A DNA stretch of 64,000 nt from Bradyrhizobium barranii subsp. barranii (GTDB taxonomy: Bacteria > Pseudomonadota > Alphaproteobacteria > Rhizobiales > Xanthobacteraceae), in assembly GCF_017565645.3 (NCBI RefSeq), contig NZ_CP086136.1:744001-808000 (forward strand), given 5' to 3'. A model generated the notes under the pieces. The model had not been told where the DNA came from and searched no databases. It worked only from the letters and a program-made list of their open reading frames with translations. The first letter of the stretch is position 1. The number at the start of each line of letters is the position of its first letter. Shown here piece by piece: positions 43,318 to 52,746 of the stretch. The translations under genes and the position numbers were made by a program.

Positions 43318-44316
43318 GTGGCAGAGATGGCCGTTCAGAGCGATGTAATCGACGACGCCGGACCGTATGACCGCGCCAAGGCCTTGGGCGCCTTCAAGCT
43401 CGGCGACCTCACCTTCTACTGGATCACGCGGCTGTCCGCGATCTCGGTGCTCCTCATCCTCGGTGGCATCATCATCTCGCTGATCGTCGGCGCGTTCCCG
43501 GCGATGAAGGAATACGGCTTCGCCTTCCTGTGGACGCAGCGCTGGGCGCCGTCGGCAGATCCGCCCGTGCTCGGCGCGCTCGGCCCGATTTACGGCACGC
43601 TCATCACCTCCTTCATCGCGATGGCGATCGCCATTCCGGTCGGTCTCGGCATTGCGATCTTTCTGACCGAGCTCTGCCCGCAATGGGCGCGCCGCCCGAT
43701 CGGCATGGCGATCGAGCTGCTCGCCGGCATTCCCTCGATCATCTACGGCATGTGGGGCTTCTTCGTGCTCGGCCCGTTCCTGGCCAACACGTTCCAGCCC
43801 TTCATGATCAAGATCTTCGACGGCGTCCCGGTGCTGGGCGCGATCTTCGCAGGCCCGCCGTCCTATCTCAGCCTGTTCAACGCGGCGCTGATCCTCGCCA
43901 TCATGGTGCTGCCCTTCATCACCTCGATCTCGGTCGACGTGTTCAAGACGGTGCCGCCGGTGCTCAAGGAAGCCGCCTACGGCGTCGGCTGCACCACCTG
44001 GGAAGTCGTGCGCAGCGTGGTGATCCCCTACACCCGCGTCGGCGTCATCGGCGGTGTCATGCTGGCGCTCGGCCGCGCGCTCGGCGAGACCATGGCGGTG
44101 ACCTTCATCATCGGCAACTCGTTCCGCATCTCGTCGTCGATCTTCGCCCCGGGCACCACGATCTCGGCGGCGATCGCATCGGAGTTCGCCGAGAGCGACG
44201 GCCTGCACCAGTCCGGCCTGATCTTGCTCGGCCTGCTGCTGTTCGTGCTGACATTCTTCGTGCTCGCGGCTGCACGGTTGATGCTGATGCGTCTTGAAAA
44301 GAAGGCGGGGAAGTAA
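43318..44316 (+). CDS. pstC: Phosphate ABC transporter permease PstC
   Basis: 332 residues from GTG 43318. Six membrane helices are expected, with the permease loop [20 protein letters not shown] and [20 protein letters not shown] typical of PstC. It stops one base before the pstA start region (ATG 44318), so the genes are tightly coupled. Confidence 0.94.
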   Translation: MAEMAVQSDVIDDAGPYDRAKALGAFKLGDLTFYWITRLSAISVLLILGGIIISLIVGAFPAMKEYGFAFLWTQRWAPSADPPVLGALGPIYGTLITSFIAMAIAIPVGLGIAIFLTELCPQWARRPIGMAIELLAGIPSIIYGMWGFFVLGPFLANTFQPFMIKIFDGVPVLGAIFAGPPSYLSLFNAALILAIMVLPFITSISVDVFKTVPPVLKEAAYGVGCTTWEVVRSVVIPYTRVGVIGGVMLALGRALGETMAVTFIIGNSFRISSSIFAPGTTISAAIASEFAESDGLHQSGLILLGLLLFVLTFFVLAAARLMLMRLEKKAGK

Positions 44317-44317
44317 C

Positions 44318-45163
44318 ATGAACCCGATCTACGCACGCCGCCGCCGCATGGACATCGTCATCCGTGTGCTCTGCCTGGCTGCCGCTGCCTTCGGCGTCAC
44401 ATGGCTCGCGCTGATCCTGATGACGCTGCTCTACAACGGCATTGCCGGCCTGAACCTGGAGCTCTTCGTTGCGGACACGCCGCCTCCGGGCTCGACCGAG
44501 GGCGGCCTGCGCAACGCCATCGTGGGTTCGATCATCATGACCGTGCTCGGCGTCGGCATCGGCGCGCCGCTCGGTCTGTTCGCCGGCACCTATCTCGCCG
44601 AGTACGGCCGCAACGACCGCCTGACCTCGGTGATCCGCTTCATCAACGACATCCTGCTCTCGGCGCCCTCGATCATCATCGGCCTGTTCATCTATGGTGC
44701 GGTGGTGGTGCCAATGCGCGGCTTCTCGGCGATTGCCGGCGCACTCGCACTCGCGGTCATCGTCATCCCGGTGGTGCTGCGTACCACCGAGGACATGCTG
44801 CTGCTGGTGCCGAACGCACTGCGTGAGGCGGCCTCGGCGCTCGGCCTGCCGCGCTCGCTGGTGATCAAGCGCATCGCCTATCGCGCGGCGCGCTCGGGCC
44901 TCATCACCGGCGTGATGCTGGCCACCGCCCGCGTCGCCGGCGAGACCGCGCCGCTGCTCTTCACCGCGCTGTCGAACCAGTTCTTCAGCCTGGGTCTGAA
45001 CAAGACGATGGCGAACCTGCCGGTCACCATCAACAATTTCGTGCAGAGCCCCTACGCCTACTGGAAGCAGCTCGCCTGGAGCGGCGCGCTGCTCATCACC
45101 CTGACCGTTCTTGCCCTGAATATTGGCGCGCGCATTCTGAGCGCCGAGAGGACCGCAAAATGA
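44318..45163 (+). CDS. pstA: Phosphate ABC transporter permease PstA
   Basis: 281 residues from ATG 44318 ([12 protein letters not shown]). The coupling loop [21 protein letters not shown] and [19 protein letters not shown] are characteristic. It pairs with PstC in the membrane. pstB follows after 16 bases. Confidence 0.94.
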   Translation: MNPIYARRRRMDIVIRVLCLAAAAFGVTWLALILMTLLYNGIAGLNLELFVADTPPPGSTEGGLRNAIVGSIIMTVLGVGIGAPLGLFAGTYLAEYGRNDRLTSVIRFINDILLSAPSIIIGLFIYGAVVVPMRGFSAIAGALALAVIVIPVVLRTTEDMLLLVPNALREAASALGLPRSLVIKRIAYRAARSGLITGVMLATARVAGETAPLLFTALSNQFFSLGLNKTMANLPVTINNFVQSPYAYWKQLAWSGALLITLTVLALNIGARILSAERTAK

Positions 45164-45179
45164 GTGATCTTTCCGTACG

Positions 45180-45980
45180 ATGAGCGCGGCCGGTGGTTTG
45201 CCCCAGGCGCCGGTGCTGCCCGAAGCTCCGGCCAAGGTGACGGTGCGCAACCTCAATTTCTATTACGGCGAGCACCACGCGCTGAAGAACATCAATCTGG
45301 CGCTCGGCACCAACCGCGTCACGGCGTTCATCGGCCCGTCGGGCTGCGGCAAGTCGACCCTGCTGCGCATCTTCAATCGGATGTACGACCTCTATCCGGG
45401 CCAGCGCGTCACCGGTCAGCTCATGCTCGACCAGACCAACGTCCTCGACCCCAAGCTGGACCTCAATTTGCTGCGCGCCCGCGTCGGCATGGTGTTCCAG
45501 AAGCCGACGCCGTTCCCGATGACGATCTACGAGAACATCGCCTTCGGCATCCGCCTTTACGAGAAGATCTCGAAGTCCGAGATGGACGACCGCGTCGAGA
45601 AGGCGCTGCGCGGCGGCGCGCTGTGGAACGAGGTCAAGGACAAGCTCAACGCCTCCGGCCTGTCGCTCTCCGGCGGCCAGCAGCAGCGCCTCTGCATCGC
45701 CCGCACGGTCGCGGTGCGGCCCGAGGTGATCTTGTTCGACGAGCCCTGCTCGGCGCTCGACCCGATCTCGACCGCCAAGGTCGAGGAGCTGATCCAGGAG
45801 CTGTCCGAGAACTACACGATCGCGATCGTCACCCACAACATGCAGCAGGCGGCGCGCGTCTCCGACAAGACCGCCTTCATGTATCTCGGCGAGCTGATCG
45901 AGTTCGACGACACCAGCAAGATCTTCACGTCGCCGACCGACCGGCGCACGCAGGATTACATCACCGGCCGGTTCGGCTGA
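45180..45980 (+). CDS. pstB: Phosphate ABC transporter ATP-binding protein PstB
   Basis: 266 residues from ATG 45180. Walker [10 protein letters not shown], signature [13 protein letters not shown], Walker [14 protein letters not shown] and switch His in IVTHNM are complete; [15 protein letters not shown] is PstB-specific. An upstream ATG at 45160 (overlapping the pstA stop) opens only seven codons before TGA, so it is a possible leader or a shifted original start. Confidence 0.95.
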   Translation: MSAAGGLPQAPVLPEAPAKVTVRNLNFYYGEHHALKNINLALGTNRVTAFIGPSGCGKSTLLRIFNRMYDLYPGQRVTGQLMLDQTNVLDPKLDLNLLRARVGMVFQKPTPFPMTIYENIAFGIRLYEKISKSEMDDRVEKALRGGALWNEVKDKLNASGLSLSGGQQQRLCIARTVAVRPEVILFDEPCSALDPISTAKVEELIQELSENYTIAIVTHNMQQAARVSDKTAFMYLGELIEFDDTSKIFTSPTDRRTQDYITGRFG

Positions 45981-45991
45981 GGAGACGGAAC

Positions 45992-46708
45992 ATGGGTTCT
46001 GAACATACCGCAAAGGCCTTCGACACCGACCTCCAGGAGCTCACGCGCCTGGTCGCTGAGATGGGCGGCATCGCCGAGCGCATGATCGTCGATTCCGTCG
46101 ACGCGCTGATCCGCCGCGACGTCGCGCTCGGCCAGCGCGTCGTCACCATCGACGCCGAGCTCGACGCGCTTCAGAAGAAGATCGAGGAGCGCGCCGTGCT
46201 CACCATCGCGCGCCGCCAGCCGATGGCGGTGGATCTGCGCGAGATCGTCGGCGCCATGCGCGTCGCGACCGATCTCGAGCGGATCGGCGACCTCGCCAAG
46301 AACATGGGCAAGCGCGTCGCGGCGCTGGAGACGGATTTCCATCCGCTCAAGCTGTTCCGCGGCCTGGAGCACATGACCGACCTCGTGCAGCAGCAGGTCA
46401 AGTCGGTGCTGGACGCCTATGCCGCGCACGATCTGCCGGCGGCGATGGCGGTGTGGAAGGGCGACGAGGAAGTCGACGCCATCTGCACCTCGCTGTTCCG
46501 CGAGCTCCTCACCTACATGATGGAGGATCCGCGCAACATCTCGTTCTGCATCCATCTGATGTTCTGCGCCAAGAACATCGAGCGCATCGGCGACCACGCC
46601 ACCAACATCGCCGAGACCGTGTTCTACATGATCGAGGGCCAGGCGATCACCGACAAGCGGCCGAAGGGCGACATGACGACCTTCGCCACGACGGTCCCGA
46701 ACACTTAA
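45992..46708 (+). CDS. phoU: Phosphate signalling protein PhoU
   Basis: 238 residues. Two three-helix repeats with the metal-binding motifs DLERIGDLAKNM (about residue 90) and NIERIGDHATNIAE (about 195). PhoU links Pst to PhoR and dampens the Pho response when phosphate is plentiful. It is placed between pstB and phoB in one operon. Confidence 0.95.
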   Translation: MGSEHTAKAFDTDLQELTRLVAEMGGIAERMIVDSVDALIRRDVALGQRVVTIDAELDALQKKIEERAVLTIARRQPMAVDLREIVGAMRVATDLERIGDLAKNMGKRVAALETDFHPLKLFRGLEHMTDLVQQQVKSVLDAYAAHDLPAAMAVWKGDEEVDAICTSLFRELLTYMMEDPRNISFCIHLMFCAKNIERIGDHATNIAETVFYMIEGQAITDKRPKGDMTTFATTVPNT

Positions 46709-46723
46709 GGAGCGACGAACACC

Positions 46724-47431
46724 ATGGGCGCACGCATTATGGTGGTTGAGGACGAGGAAGCTCTCACCGAGCTTCTCCGCTACAACCTCGAAGGCGACGG
46801 CTATGACGTCGAGACGGTGATGCGCGGCGACGATGCCGACACCCGCCTCAAGGAGCATATCCCCGATTTGATCGTGCTCGACTGGATGCTGCCGGGCCTC
46901 TCCGGCATCGAGCTGTGCCGGCGGCTGCGCACCCGGCCCGAGACCAAGCAGCTCCCGATCATCATGCTCACCGCGCGCGGCGAGGAGAGCGAGCGGGTGC
47001 GGGGCCTTGCGACCGGCGCCGACGACTACATCGTCAAGCCGTTCTCGGTGCCGGAGCTGCTGGCACGCGTGAAGGGCCTGCTCAGGCGCGCCAGCCCCGA
47101 GCGGCTTGCCACGGTGCTCGCCTATGGCGACATCGAGCTTGACCGCGACAAGCGTCGCGTGGCGCGTTCGGGCCGGCCGATCGATCTCGGTCCGACCGAG
47201 TATCGCCTGCTGGAGTTCTTCCTGGAGCATCCCGGCCGCGTGTTCTCGCGCGAGCAGCTGCTCGACAGCGTCTGGGGCCGTGACATCTACATCGACGAGC
47301 GCACCGTCGACGTCCATATCGGCCGCCTGCGCAAGCTGCTCAATCTCGGCCGCGAGCAGGACCCGATCCGCACCGTCCGCGGCGCGGGCTACGCACTGGA
47401 CGATCGCTTTGCGAAGGCGGAGCAGGCGTAA
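46724..47431 (+). CDS. phoB: Phosphate regulon response regulator PhoB
   Basis: 235 residues. Receiver domain with acidic pocket (VVEDEEALTE) and phospho-Asp in LIVLDWMLPG, Thr in MLTARG and Lys in IVKPFS. The winged HTH follows (LGPTEYRLLEFFLEHPGRVF, TVDVHIGRLRKLL). It binds Pho boxes such as the one ahead of pstS. It is the last gene of the phoR-pstSCAB-phoU-phoB series. Confidence 0.96.
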   Translation: MGARIMVVEDEEALTELLRYNLEGDGYDVETVMRGDDADTRLKEHIPDLIVLDWMLPGLSGIELCRRLRTRPETKQLPIIMLTARGEESERVRGLATGADDYIVKPFSVPELLARVKGLLRRASPERLATVLAYGDIELDRDKRRVARSGRPIDLGPTEYRLLEFFLEHPGRVFSREQLLDSVWGRDIYIDERTVDVHIGRLRKLLNLGREQDPIRTVRGAGYALDDRFAKAEQA

Positions 47432-47481
47432 GGGGTTGCTGTGGCAGACGTGATTTAGCGGGCTGCCACCGCATCCTCAAT

Positions 47482-47614
47482 GTCGTCCCTGCGAACGCAG
47501 GGACCCATACCCACAGGGAGTGGTTTGGCGACGACTCGGAGTGATCATCCCGCGCAATAACTACGCGCCGGGATTATGGGTCCCTGCGTTCGCAGGGACG
47601 ACACCGAGTGAGTT
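47482..47614. repeat. Palindromic repeat, family B (copy 2)
   Basis: GTCGTCCCTGCGAACGCAGG at left and CCTGCGTTCGCAGGGACGAC at right with the same inner ACCCATACCCACAGGGAGT and TTTGGCGACGACTCG as 34238-34376. Here the flank ACCGAGTGAGTT lies at the right end, as the inverted form of the left flank of copy 1. It fills the phoB-gcrA gap. Confidence 0.85.
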
Positions 47615-47664
47615 GAGCCGTCACGCGTGACGGCGCCGTCTTCGTAGTCAGCTAATCCGATACC

Positions 47665-48177
47665 TCAGCGCGGACCCGGCTTCGCCGGCGCGCGCCGGCG
47701 ATCGGCCGCGGGCTGATACGCCACGCGCGAGTGCTGGGCGCAGTAGGGCAGGCCGGAGAGCGCCTTGCCGCCGCAGAAGAAGAAATCCGGGCTCGAGGGA
47801 TCGCCGACCGGCCAGTGGCAGGTCGCCTCGTTCAGCTCCAGCAGCGACAGCCGCTGGCTCATCGGCACGACGTTGTCGTAGGTGACCGGTTCGGCCTCGA
47901 CCTCGACTTCGAAGGCTTGCGCCAGCGCGGTGTTGCCGCGTGCGATCGGGCGGGTCACCCGCATCATGTGCTGCGCCGGACGCGCCTTGCGCGGCCGCGG
48001 CGCTGCCGATGAAGGGCTCTTGGCGCGGCCCGACAGGCCGAGCCGGTGCACTTTGCCGATTACGGCATTGCGGGTCACATTGCCGAGTTCAGCGGCGATC
48101 TGGCTGGCCGAAAGTCCGGCCTCCCAGAGCTTTTTCAGCTGCTCGACGCGATCATCCGACCAGGTCAAAACGGTCAT
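47665..48177 (-). CDS. gcrA: Cell-cycle regulator GcrA
   Basis: 170 residues from ATG 48177 (MTVLTWSDDRVEQL); the longer frame is upstream leader. The N-terminal HTH (WEAGLSASQIAAELGNVTRN, AVIGKVHRLGLSGR) contacts DNA. The C-terminal part has CHWPVGDPSSPDFFFCG and LPYCAQHSRVAYQP, the sigma-70-interacting region. GcrA activates genes at CcrM-methylated GANTC promoters and marks alphaproteobacteria. Confidence 0.95.
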   Translation of the reverse strand: MTVLTWSDDRVEQLKKLWEAGLSASQIAAELGNVTRNAVIGKVHRLGLSGRAKSPSSAAPRPRKARPAQHMMRVTRPIARGNTALAQAFEVEVEAEPVTYDNVVPMSQRLSLLELNEATCHWPVGDPSSPDFFFCGGKALSGLPYCAQHSRVAYQPAADRRRAPAKPGPR

Positions 48178-48498
48178 TGCACCCTTTCCTTCGCCGGCGC
48201 CTGCCATCCTGGCGGCCGCACGGCGAATGCCTAAGCTTCGAAAAACCCGTGCCGCCAGAATCCCTTAAGGCTCGCCGGGCGCACCAGATGCGCCCGAACG
48301 CTTACGCCGGTACATGAGGACTTAGAGGATCAGAGCTGCTGCACGAGATGTCGTATCTGACAAGCCAAACGCTACAATATGGCGTGACTCACGCGCAAGA
48401 GTCCGCCGACTCGCTTCCACATGTTCCGTGGCGGAAATACGCAAAATCGCCACCGCAAGACTACGGATTCTGCGTTTCGCGAGGCTTTCCGGGCGGCA
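48178..48498. other. Intergenic gap upstream of gcrA and argD
   Basis: About 320 bases between divergent gcrA and argD. No convincing frame. It must contain the gcrA promoter, but no clear -35/-10 pair was assigned on the minus strand. Confidence 0.4.
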
Positions 48499-48526
48499 TT
48501 GACACCGGTTTCACCAGGCATAAGAT
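48499..48526 (+). promoter_or_regulatory. Candidate promoter of argD-argF
   Basis: TTGACA (48499-48504), a 16-base spacer and TAAGAT (48521-48526). The predicted transcript start, near 48533, coincides with the foot of a strong hairpin. Confidence 0.6.
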
Positions 48527-48532
48527 AGTCAT

Positions 48533-48559
48533 ACGTGCCGCCCTTAAAAGGCGGCACGT
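48533..48559 (+). promoter_or_regulatory. Leader hairpin at the predicted 5' end of the argD transcript
   Basis: ACGTGCCGCC (48533-48542) pairs perfectly with GGCGGCACGT (48550-48559) around CTTAAAA, followed by TTCGTTTT. It could be a 5' protective stem, an early terminator/attenuator, or the end of a small RNA. The argD start is 75 bases further. Confidence 0.55.
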
Positions 48560-48633
48560 TTCGTTTTCCGGGCCGGTCAATGGTGCGTTGCGCAATGCAC
48601 GCTCACACCGTCCGCAACATTCAAGTGATCGTC

Positions 48634-49842
48634 ATGACTAACAGCGCAGCGCCGCATTTGCTCCCCGTTTTCGCGAGGTCCGACCTCGGTTTCGAGCGCG
48701 GTGAAGGCTGCTGGCTGATTGCGACCAATGGCGATCGCTATCTCGATTTCACCTCGGGCGTGGCGGTGAATGCGCTCGGCCATGCTCATCCTGCGTTGGT
48801 CAAGGCGTTGCAGGAGCAGGCCACCAAACTCTGGCACATGTCGAACCTGTTCCAGAGCCCGGACGGCGAGAAGCTCGCCGCGCGTCTGTGCAACGAAAGC
48901 TTCGCGGACTTCGTGTTCTTCTGCAATTCCGGCGCCGAAGCGCTGGAAGGTGTGATCAAGCTCGTCCGCCATCATCACTTCTCCAAGGGCCATCCGGAGC
49001 GTTACCGCATCATCACCTTCGAAGGCGCCTTCCACGGCCGCACGCTGGCAACGCTCGCCGCGACCGGTTCGGCAAAATATCTCGAAGGGTTTGGCCCGCC
49101 GATGGACGGCTTCGACCAGGTCCCGCATGGCGACATCGAAGCCGTCAAGAAGGCGATCGGTCCGCAGACCGCCGGCATCCTGATCGAGCCGATCCAGGGC
49201 GAGGGTGGCGTGCGTTCGGCAACGCCCGCCTTCCTGAGGGCGTTGCGCCAGCTCTGCGACGAGAAGGGCCTGCTGCTCGCGTTCGACGAGGTGCAGACCG
49301 GCATGGGCCGCACCGGCGATCTGTTCGCGCATCGCCGCACCGGCGTCACGCCTGACGTGATGTCGCTGGCCAAAGCGCTCGGTGGCGGCTTCCCGATCGG
49401 CGCGGTGCTGGCGACCGCGGACGCGGCTGCCGGCATGGGGCCCGGCTCGCACGGCTCGACCTTCGGCGGCAATCCGCTCGCGATCTCGGCTGCCAACGCC
49501 GTGCTCGACGTCATGCTCAAGCCCGGCTTCTTCGATCACGTGCAGAAGATGTCGCTGCTGCTCAAGCAGAAGCTCGCCTCCGTGATCGATCGTTATCCTG
49601 ACATCGTTAGCGAAGTGCGCGGCGAAGGCCTTCTGATCGGCATCAAGGCCGTGGTGCCGTCAGGCGATCTCGGCGCGGCATTGCGCAACGAAAAATTGCT
49701 CACGGTCGGCGCCGGCGACAATGTCGTGCGCTTCCTGCCGCCCTTGATCGTCACCGAAGCCGAGATCGAGGACAGCGTCGGGCGGCTCGAACGCGCCTGC
49801 GCCGCGATCTCGTCCAGTCAGACCAATCGGGCGGCAAGCTGA
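48634..49842 (+). CDS. argD: Acetylornithine aminotransferase
   Basis: 402 residues from ATG 48634 ([10 protein letters not shown]); open frame upstream crosses the leader hairpin. Class III PLP aminotransferase with [32 protein letters not shown] and the PLP Lys in [13 protein letters not shown]. It converts N-acetylglutamate semialdehyde to N-acetylornithine in arginine synthesis. It overlaps argF by one base. Confidence 0.95.
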   Translation: MTNSAAPHLLPVFARSDLGFERGEGCWLIATNGDRYLDFTSGVAVNALGHAHPALVKALQEQATKLWHMSNLFQSPDGEKLAARLCNESFADFVFFCNSGAEALEGVIKLVRHHHFSKGHPERYRIITFEGAFHGRTLATLAATGSAKYLEGFGPPMDGFDQVPHGDIEAVKKAIGPQTAGILIEPIQGEGGVRSATPAFLRALRQLCDEKGLLLAFDEVQTGMGRTGDLFAHRRTGVTPDVMSLAKALGGGFPIGAVLATADAAAGMGPGSHGSTFGGNPLAISAANAVLDVMLKPGFFDHVQKMSLLLKQKLASVIDRYPDIVSEVRGEGLLIGIKAVVPSGDLGAALRNEKLLTVGAGDNVVRFLPPLIVTEAEIEDSVGRLERACAAISSSQTNRAAS

Positions 49843-50765
49843 TGAGCAAGTCCCCGAAGCACTTTCTGGATATCAACGAGCTCCCGTTGTCGGAGCTCAA
49901 GAGCATGCTCGCGGCCTCCTCCGCCATGAAGGCGAAGCAGAAAGCGCACCAGCCGGTGAAGCCGCTGGAAGGCAAGACGCTGGCGATGATCTTCGAGCGT
50001 CCCTCCACGCGCACCCGCGTCTCGTTCGACGTCGCCATGCGCCAGCTCGGCGGCGAGCCGATCATGCTGACCGGCGCCGAGATGCAGCTCGGCCGCGGCG
50101 AGACCATCGCCGACACGGCGCGCGTGCTGTCGCGCTATGTCGACGCCATCATGATCCGCATCCTCAATCACGAGGCCCTGCTGGAGCTGGCGGAATATGC
50201 GACGGTGCCCGTCATCAACGGCCTGACGCGGCGCTCGCACCCTTGCCAGGTGATGGCCGACCTCATGACCTACGAAGAGCATCGCGGCCCGATCGAGGGC
50301 AGGACGGTGGCCTGGACCGGCGACGACAACAACGTGCTGGCGTCCTGGGCGCATGCCGCCGAGCGCTTCAAGTTCAAGCTCAATGTCGCGACGCCGCCGG
50401 AGCTTGCGCCGAAAAAGGTGATGCGGGACTTCATCAAGGCCACCGGCGCGCCGATCGTGCTCGGCACCGATCCCGAGGCCGCCGTGAAGGGCGCCGACTG
50501 CGTCGTCACCGACACCTGGGTGTCGATGGGTGACAAGGAAGGCGAGCACCGTCACAACGTGCTCAAGCCCTATCAGGTCAATTCGAAGCTGATGTCGCTG
50601 GCCAAGCCCGATGCGCTGTTCATGCATTGCCTGCCCGCCCATCGCGGCGAGGAAGTCACGGACGAAGTGATCGACGGCCCGCAATCGGTCGTGTTCGACG
50701 AGGCCGAAAACCGCCTGCATGCGCAGAAGGGCATTCTGGCCTGGTGCTTTGACGCGGTGAAGTAA
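49842..50765 (+). CDS. argF: Ornithine carbamoyltransferase
   Basis: 307 residues. Carbamoyl-phosphate site [12 protein letters not shown], ornithine-side HPCQVMADL and catalytic [11 protein letters not shown] are complete. It makes citrulline from ornithine. The TGATG overlap with argD indicates translational coupling. Confidence 0.96.
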   Translation: MSKSPKHFLDINELPLSELKSMLAASSAMKAKQKAHQPVKPLEGKTLAMIFERPSTRTRVSFDVAMRQLGGEPIMLTGAEMQLGRGETIADTARVLSRYVDAIMIRILNHEALLELAEYATVPVINGLTRRSHPCQVMADLMTYEEHRGPIEGRTVAWTGDDNNVLASWAHAAERFKFKLNVATPPELAPKKVMRDFIKATGAPIVLGTDPEAAVKGADCVVTDTWVSMGDKEGEHRHNVLKPYQVNSKLMSLAKPDALFMHCLPAHRGEEVTDEVIDGPQSVVFDEAENRLHAQKGILAWCFDAVK

Positions 50766-50773
50766 TCTCACTT

Positions 50774-50858
50774 GTAGCCCGGATGGAGCGCAGCGAAATC
50801 CGGGTTTGTGTCCGCAGTTGGAGTGGTCCCGGATTGCGCTACGCTCCATCCGGGCTAC
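50774..50858. repeat. Palindromic repeat, family E (GTAGCCCGGATGGAGCG)
   Basis: GTAGCCCGGATGGAGCGCAG at left and GCTACGCTCCATCCGGGCTAC at right are inverted copies about 45 bases apart. Only one copy in this window. It follows argF. Confidence 0.8.
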
Positions 50859-50883
50859 GCGGGCTATCGCGTAATCCTGTGGC

Positions 50884-50926
50884 TATGGGTCCCGTATCAG
50901 CGCTTTGCGCGCCCCGGGACGACATC
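50884..50926. repeat. Partial family B repeat
   Basis: TATGGGTCCCG and CCGGGACGACATCG are the right-hand parts of family B (compare 34350-34376), with a variable centre. Only about 43 bases remain. Confidence 0.5.
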
Positions 50927-51021
50927 GAATTTGCAGGATCCTGTGCGATCATAAGTGCATCCGGAACACACCACCCTTGAGCCCTCTTCCATTTTCCTCC
51001 ATCGACCCCAGATAAAGCGCC

Positions 51022-52029
51022 ATGGTTTCCCAATCCCCTGACATGAATACCGGGCCTGAAGGCCCGGTTCGCGCACCATCAGCGGTTCCCATCGATGACA
51101 ACGTGCTGCCGTACGAGGTCGACGCACTCGACGTGCGCGGCCGCCTCGTGCGGCTCGGTCCCGCGCTCGACGAGATCCTGACCAAGCACGATTATCCCGC
51201 TGCCGTGGGCAAGCTGCTCGGCGAGGCCATCGTGCTGACGACGCTGCTCGGCTCGGCGCTGAAGTTCGAGGGCCGCTTCATCCTCCAGGCCCAGACCGAC
51301 GGTCCGGTGTCGTTCCTGGTCGTCGACTACATGGCGCCGGATCGCCTGCGCGCCTATGCGCGCTACGATGCCGAGCGCCTCGGCGAGACAAAGGATTCCG
51401 GCGCGCTCCTCGGTAACGGTCATCTCGCCATGACCATCGACCAGGGTCCCGACATGAGCCGCTACCAGGGTCTGGTCGCGCTCGACGGCGGCAGCCTGGA
51501 AGATGCCGCCCACGAATATTTCCTGCGCTCCGAGCAGATCCCGACGCGTGTGCGTCTCGCGGTCGGTGAGGAGTGGCGCTCGAACGACGGTGGCAAGCAT
51601 CGCTGGCGCGCCGGCGGCATGCTGATGCAGTTCCTGCCGAAGGCGCCCGAGCGCGCGCGTCAGGCCGATTTGCATCCCGGCGATGCGCCCGAAGGCGCGG
51701 AGGTGCATGCTGTCGCCGAAGACGACGCCTGGGTCGAGGCGCGTTCGCTGGTCGAGACCGTCGAGGACGTCGAGCTGATCGACCCAGAACTCTCTGGCGA
51801 GCGGCTGCTGTTCCGCCTGTTCCACGAGCGCGGCGTGCGCGTGTTCAATCCGCTGGTGCTGAAGGCGCAATGCTCCTGCTCGCGCGACGCGGTTGGTGCG
51901 ATGCTGAAGAGCTTCTCGCCCGACGACCGCGCCGCGATGGTCAAGGACGACAAGGTCGTCGTGACCTGCGAGTTCTGCTCGTCGGTGTACCAGTTCACGC
52001 CGCACGAGGCCGGCGTGGAAGACGCGTAG
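51022..52029 (+). CDS. hslO: Redox-regulated chaperone Hsp33
   Basis: 335 residues. The C-terminal zinc site is Cys284/Cys286 (CSC) and Cys316/Cys319 (CEFC), the switch that activates the holdase under oxidative stress. Core segments LLGEAIVLTTLLGSALKFEG and NGHLAMTIDQG are typical. The N-terminal 30 residues are a low-complexity extension; a start at a later ATG (51043) is possible. Confidence 0.93.
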   Translation: MVSQSPDMNTGPEGPVRAPSAVPIDDNVLPYEVDALDVRGRLVRLGPALDEILTKHDYPAAVGKLLGEAIVLTTLLGSALKFEGRFILQAQTDGPVSFLVVDYMAPDRLRAYARYDAERLGETKDSGALLGNGHLAMTIDQGPDMSRYQGLVALDGGSLEDAAHEYFLRSEQIPTRVRLAVGEEWRSNDGGKHRWRAGGMLMQFLPKAPERARQADLHPGDAPEGAEVHAVAEDDAWVEARSLVETVEDVELIDPELSGERLLFRLFHERGVRVFNPLVLKAQCSCSRDAVGAMLKSFSPDDRAAMVKDDKVVVTCEFCSSVYQFTPHEAGVEDA

Positions 52030-52073
52030 GCGTCGCATCCTCCGTCGTTGCGCGCGCAGCGAAGCAGTCCAGT

Positions 52074-52164
52074 CGTAGGGTGGGCAAAGGGCAGCGTGCC
52101 CACCATCTTATGCGCCACGTTTGGAATGGTGGGCACGGCGCTTTGCGCCTTTGCCCACCCTACG
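52074..52164. repeat. Palindromic repeat, family F (CGTAGGGTGGGCAAAGG)
   Basis: CGTAGGGTGGGCAAAGG at left mirrors CCTTTGCCCACCCTACG-type sequence at right, with GTGCCCACCAT and ATGGTGGGCAC as inner inverted arms. It lies between convergent hslO and apaG and could act as a terminator. Confidence 0.8.
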
Positions 52165-52172
52165 GCGCCGCG

Positions 52173-52565
52173 CTAGTTCAACACCCGCTTGTTGTCCGGG
52201 CTGTCCAGCGAGAATGTCGGCACGTCGATCTCGAAGCGTTCGCCGCTTTCGCTGACCATCTGGTAGCGGCCGGTCATGAAGCCCGAGGCGGTCGCGAGCG
52301 GCACGCCGGAGGTGTATTCGAAGCGCTCGCCGGGAGCCAGGGTCGGCTGCTCGCCGACGACGCCCTCGCCCCTGACCTCCTGCTGGCGGCCGGTGGCGTC
52401 GGTGATGATCCAGTGCCGCGTCTTCAGCTGCACGGTTTCGTCGCCGGAATTGGTGATGACGATGGTGTAGGACCAGAAATAGCGGGAACGGTCAGCCGAC
52501 GACTGCTCCGGAACAAAGTTCGGCTCGACGGTCACTTCGATCTGGCGGGTCACGGCGCGATACAT
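52173..52565 (-). CDS. apaG: ApaG-domain protein
   Basis: 130 residues from ATG 52565 (MYRAVTRQIEVTVEP); ATGs at 52574 and 52577 are also possible. The DUF525 fold shows as YFWSYTIVITNSGDETVQL, HWIITDATGR, GEGVVGEQP and GFMTGRYQM. ApaG is a small beta-sandwich protein of unclear biochemical role, linked to Co2+ resistance and Ap4A metabolism in enterics. The metZ gene, a common neighbour of apaG in rhizobia, is 3.4 kb away. Confidence 0.93.
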   Translation of the reverse strand: MYRAVTRQIEVTVEPNFVPEQSSADRSRYFWSYTIVITNSGDETVQLKTRHWIITDATGRQQEVRGEGVVGEQPTLAPGERFEYTSGVPLATASGFMTGRYQMVSESGERFEIDVPTFSLDSPDNKRVLN

Positions 52566-52746
52566 GGCGGCCATCATAACGAAAACCCGGCCGGGAACCA
52601 ACGCCTGCAGGCGGTTTTGGTGACATCGTGCCGCCAGAATTGCCGAGGAAGTAGACCCCAATGTGATCCGGCCGCTTTGCGAGACGAGGGCCGGACCTGT
52701 ACACTCCTTGACACGTCGCGATTTGCGGAAGGGTTTCGAACCCCCG

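Noticed and set aside
42055..44319. A 754-residue open frame antisense to pstS and pstC
   Set aside because: It runs opposite two certain genes, is Arg/Asp/His-rich, and comes from GC-rich codon structure; no family features.
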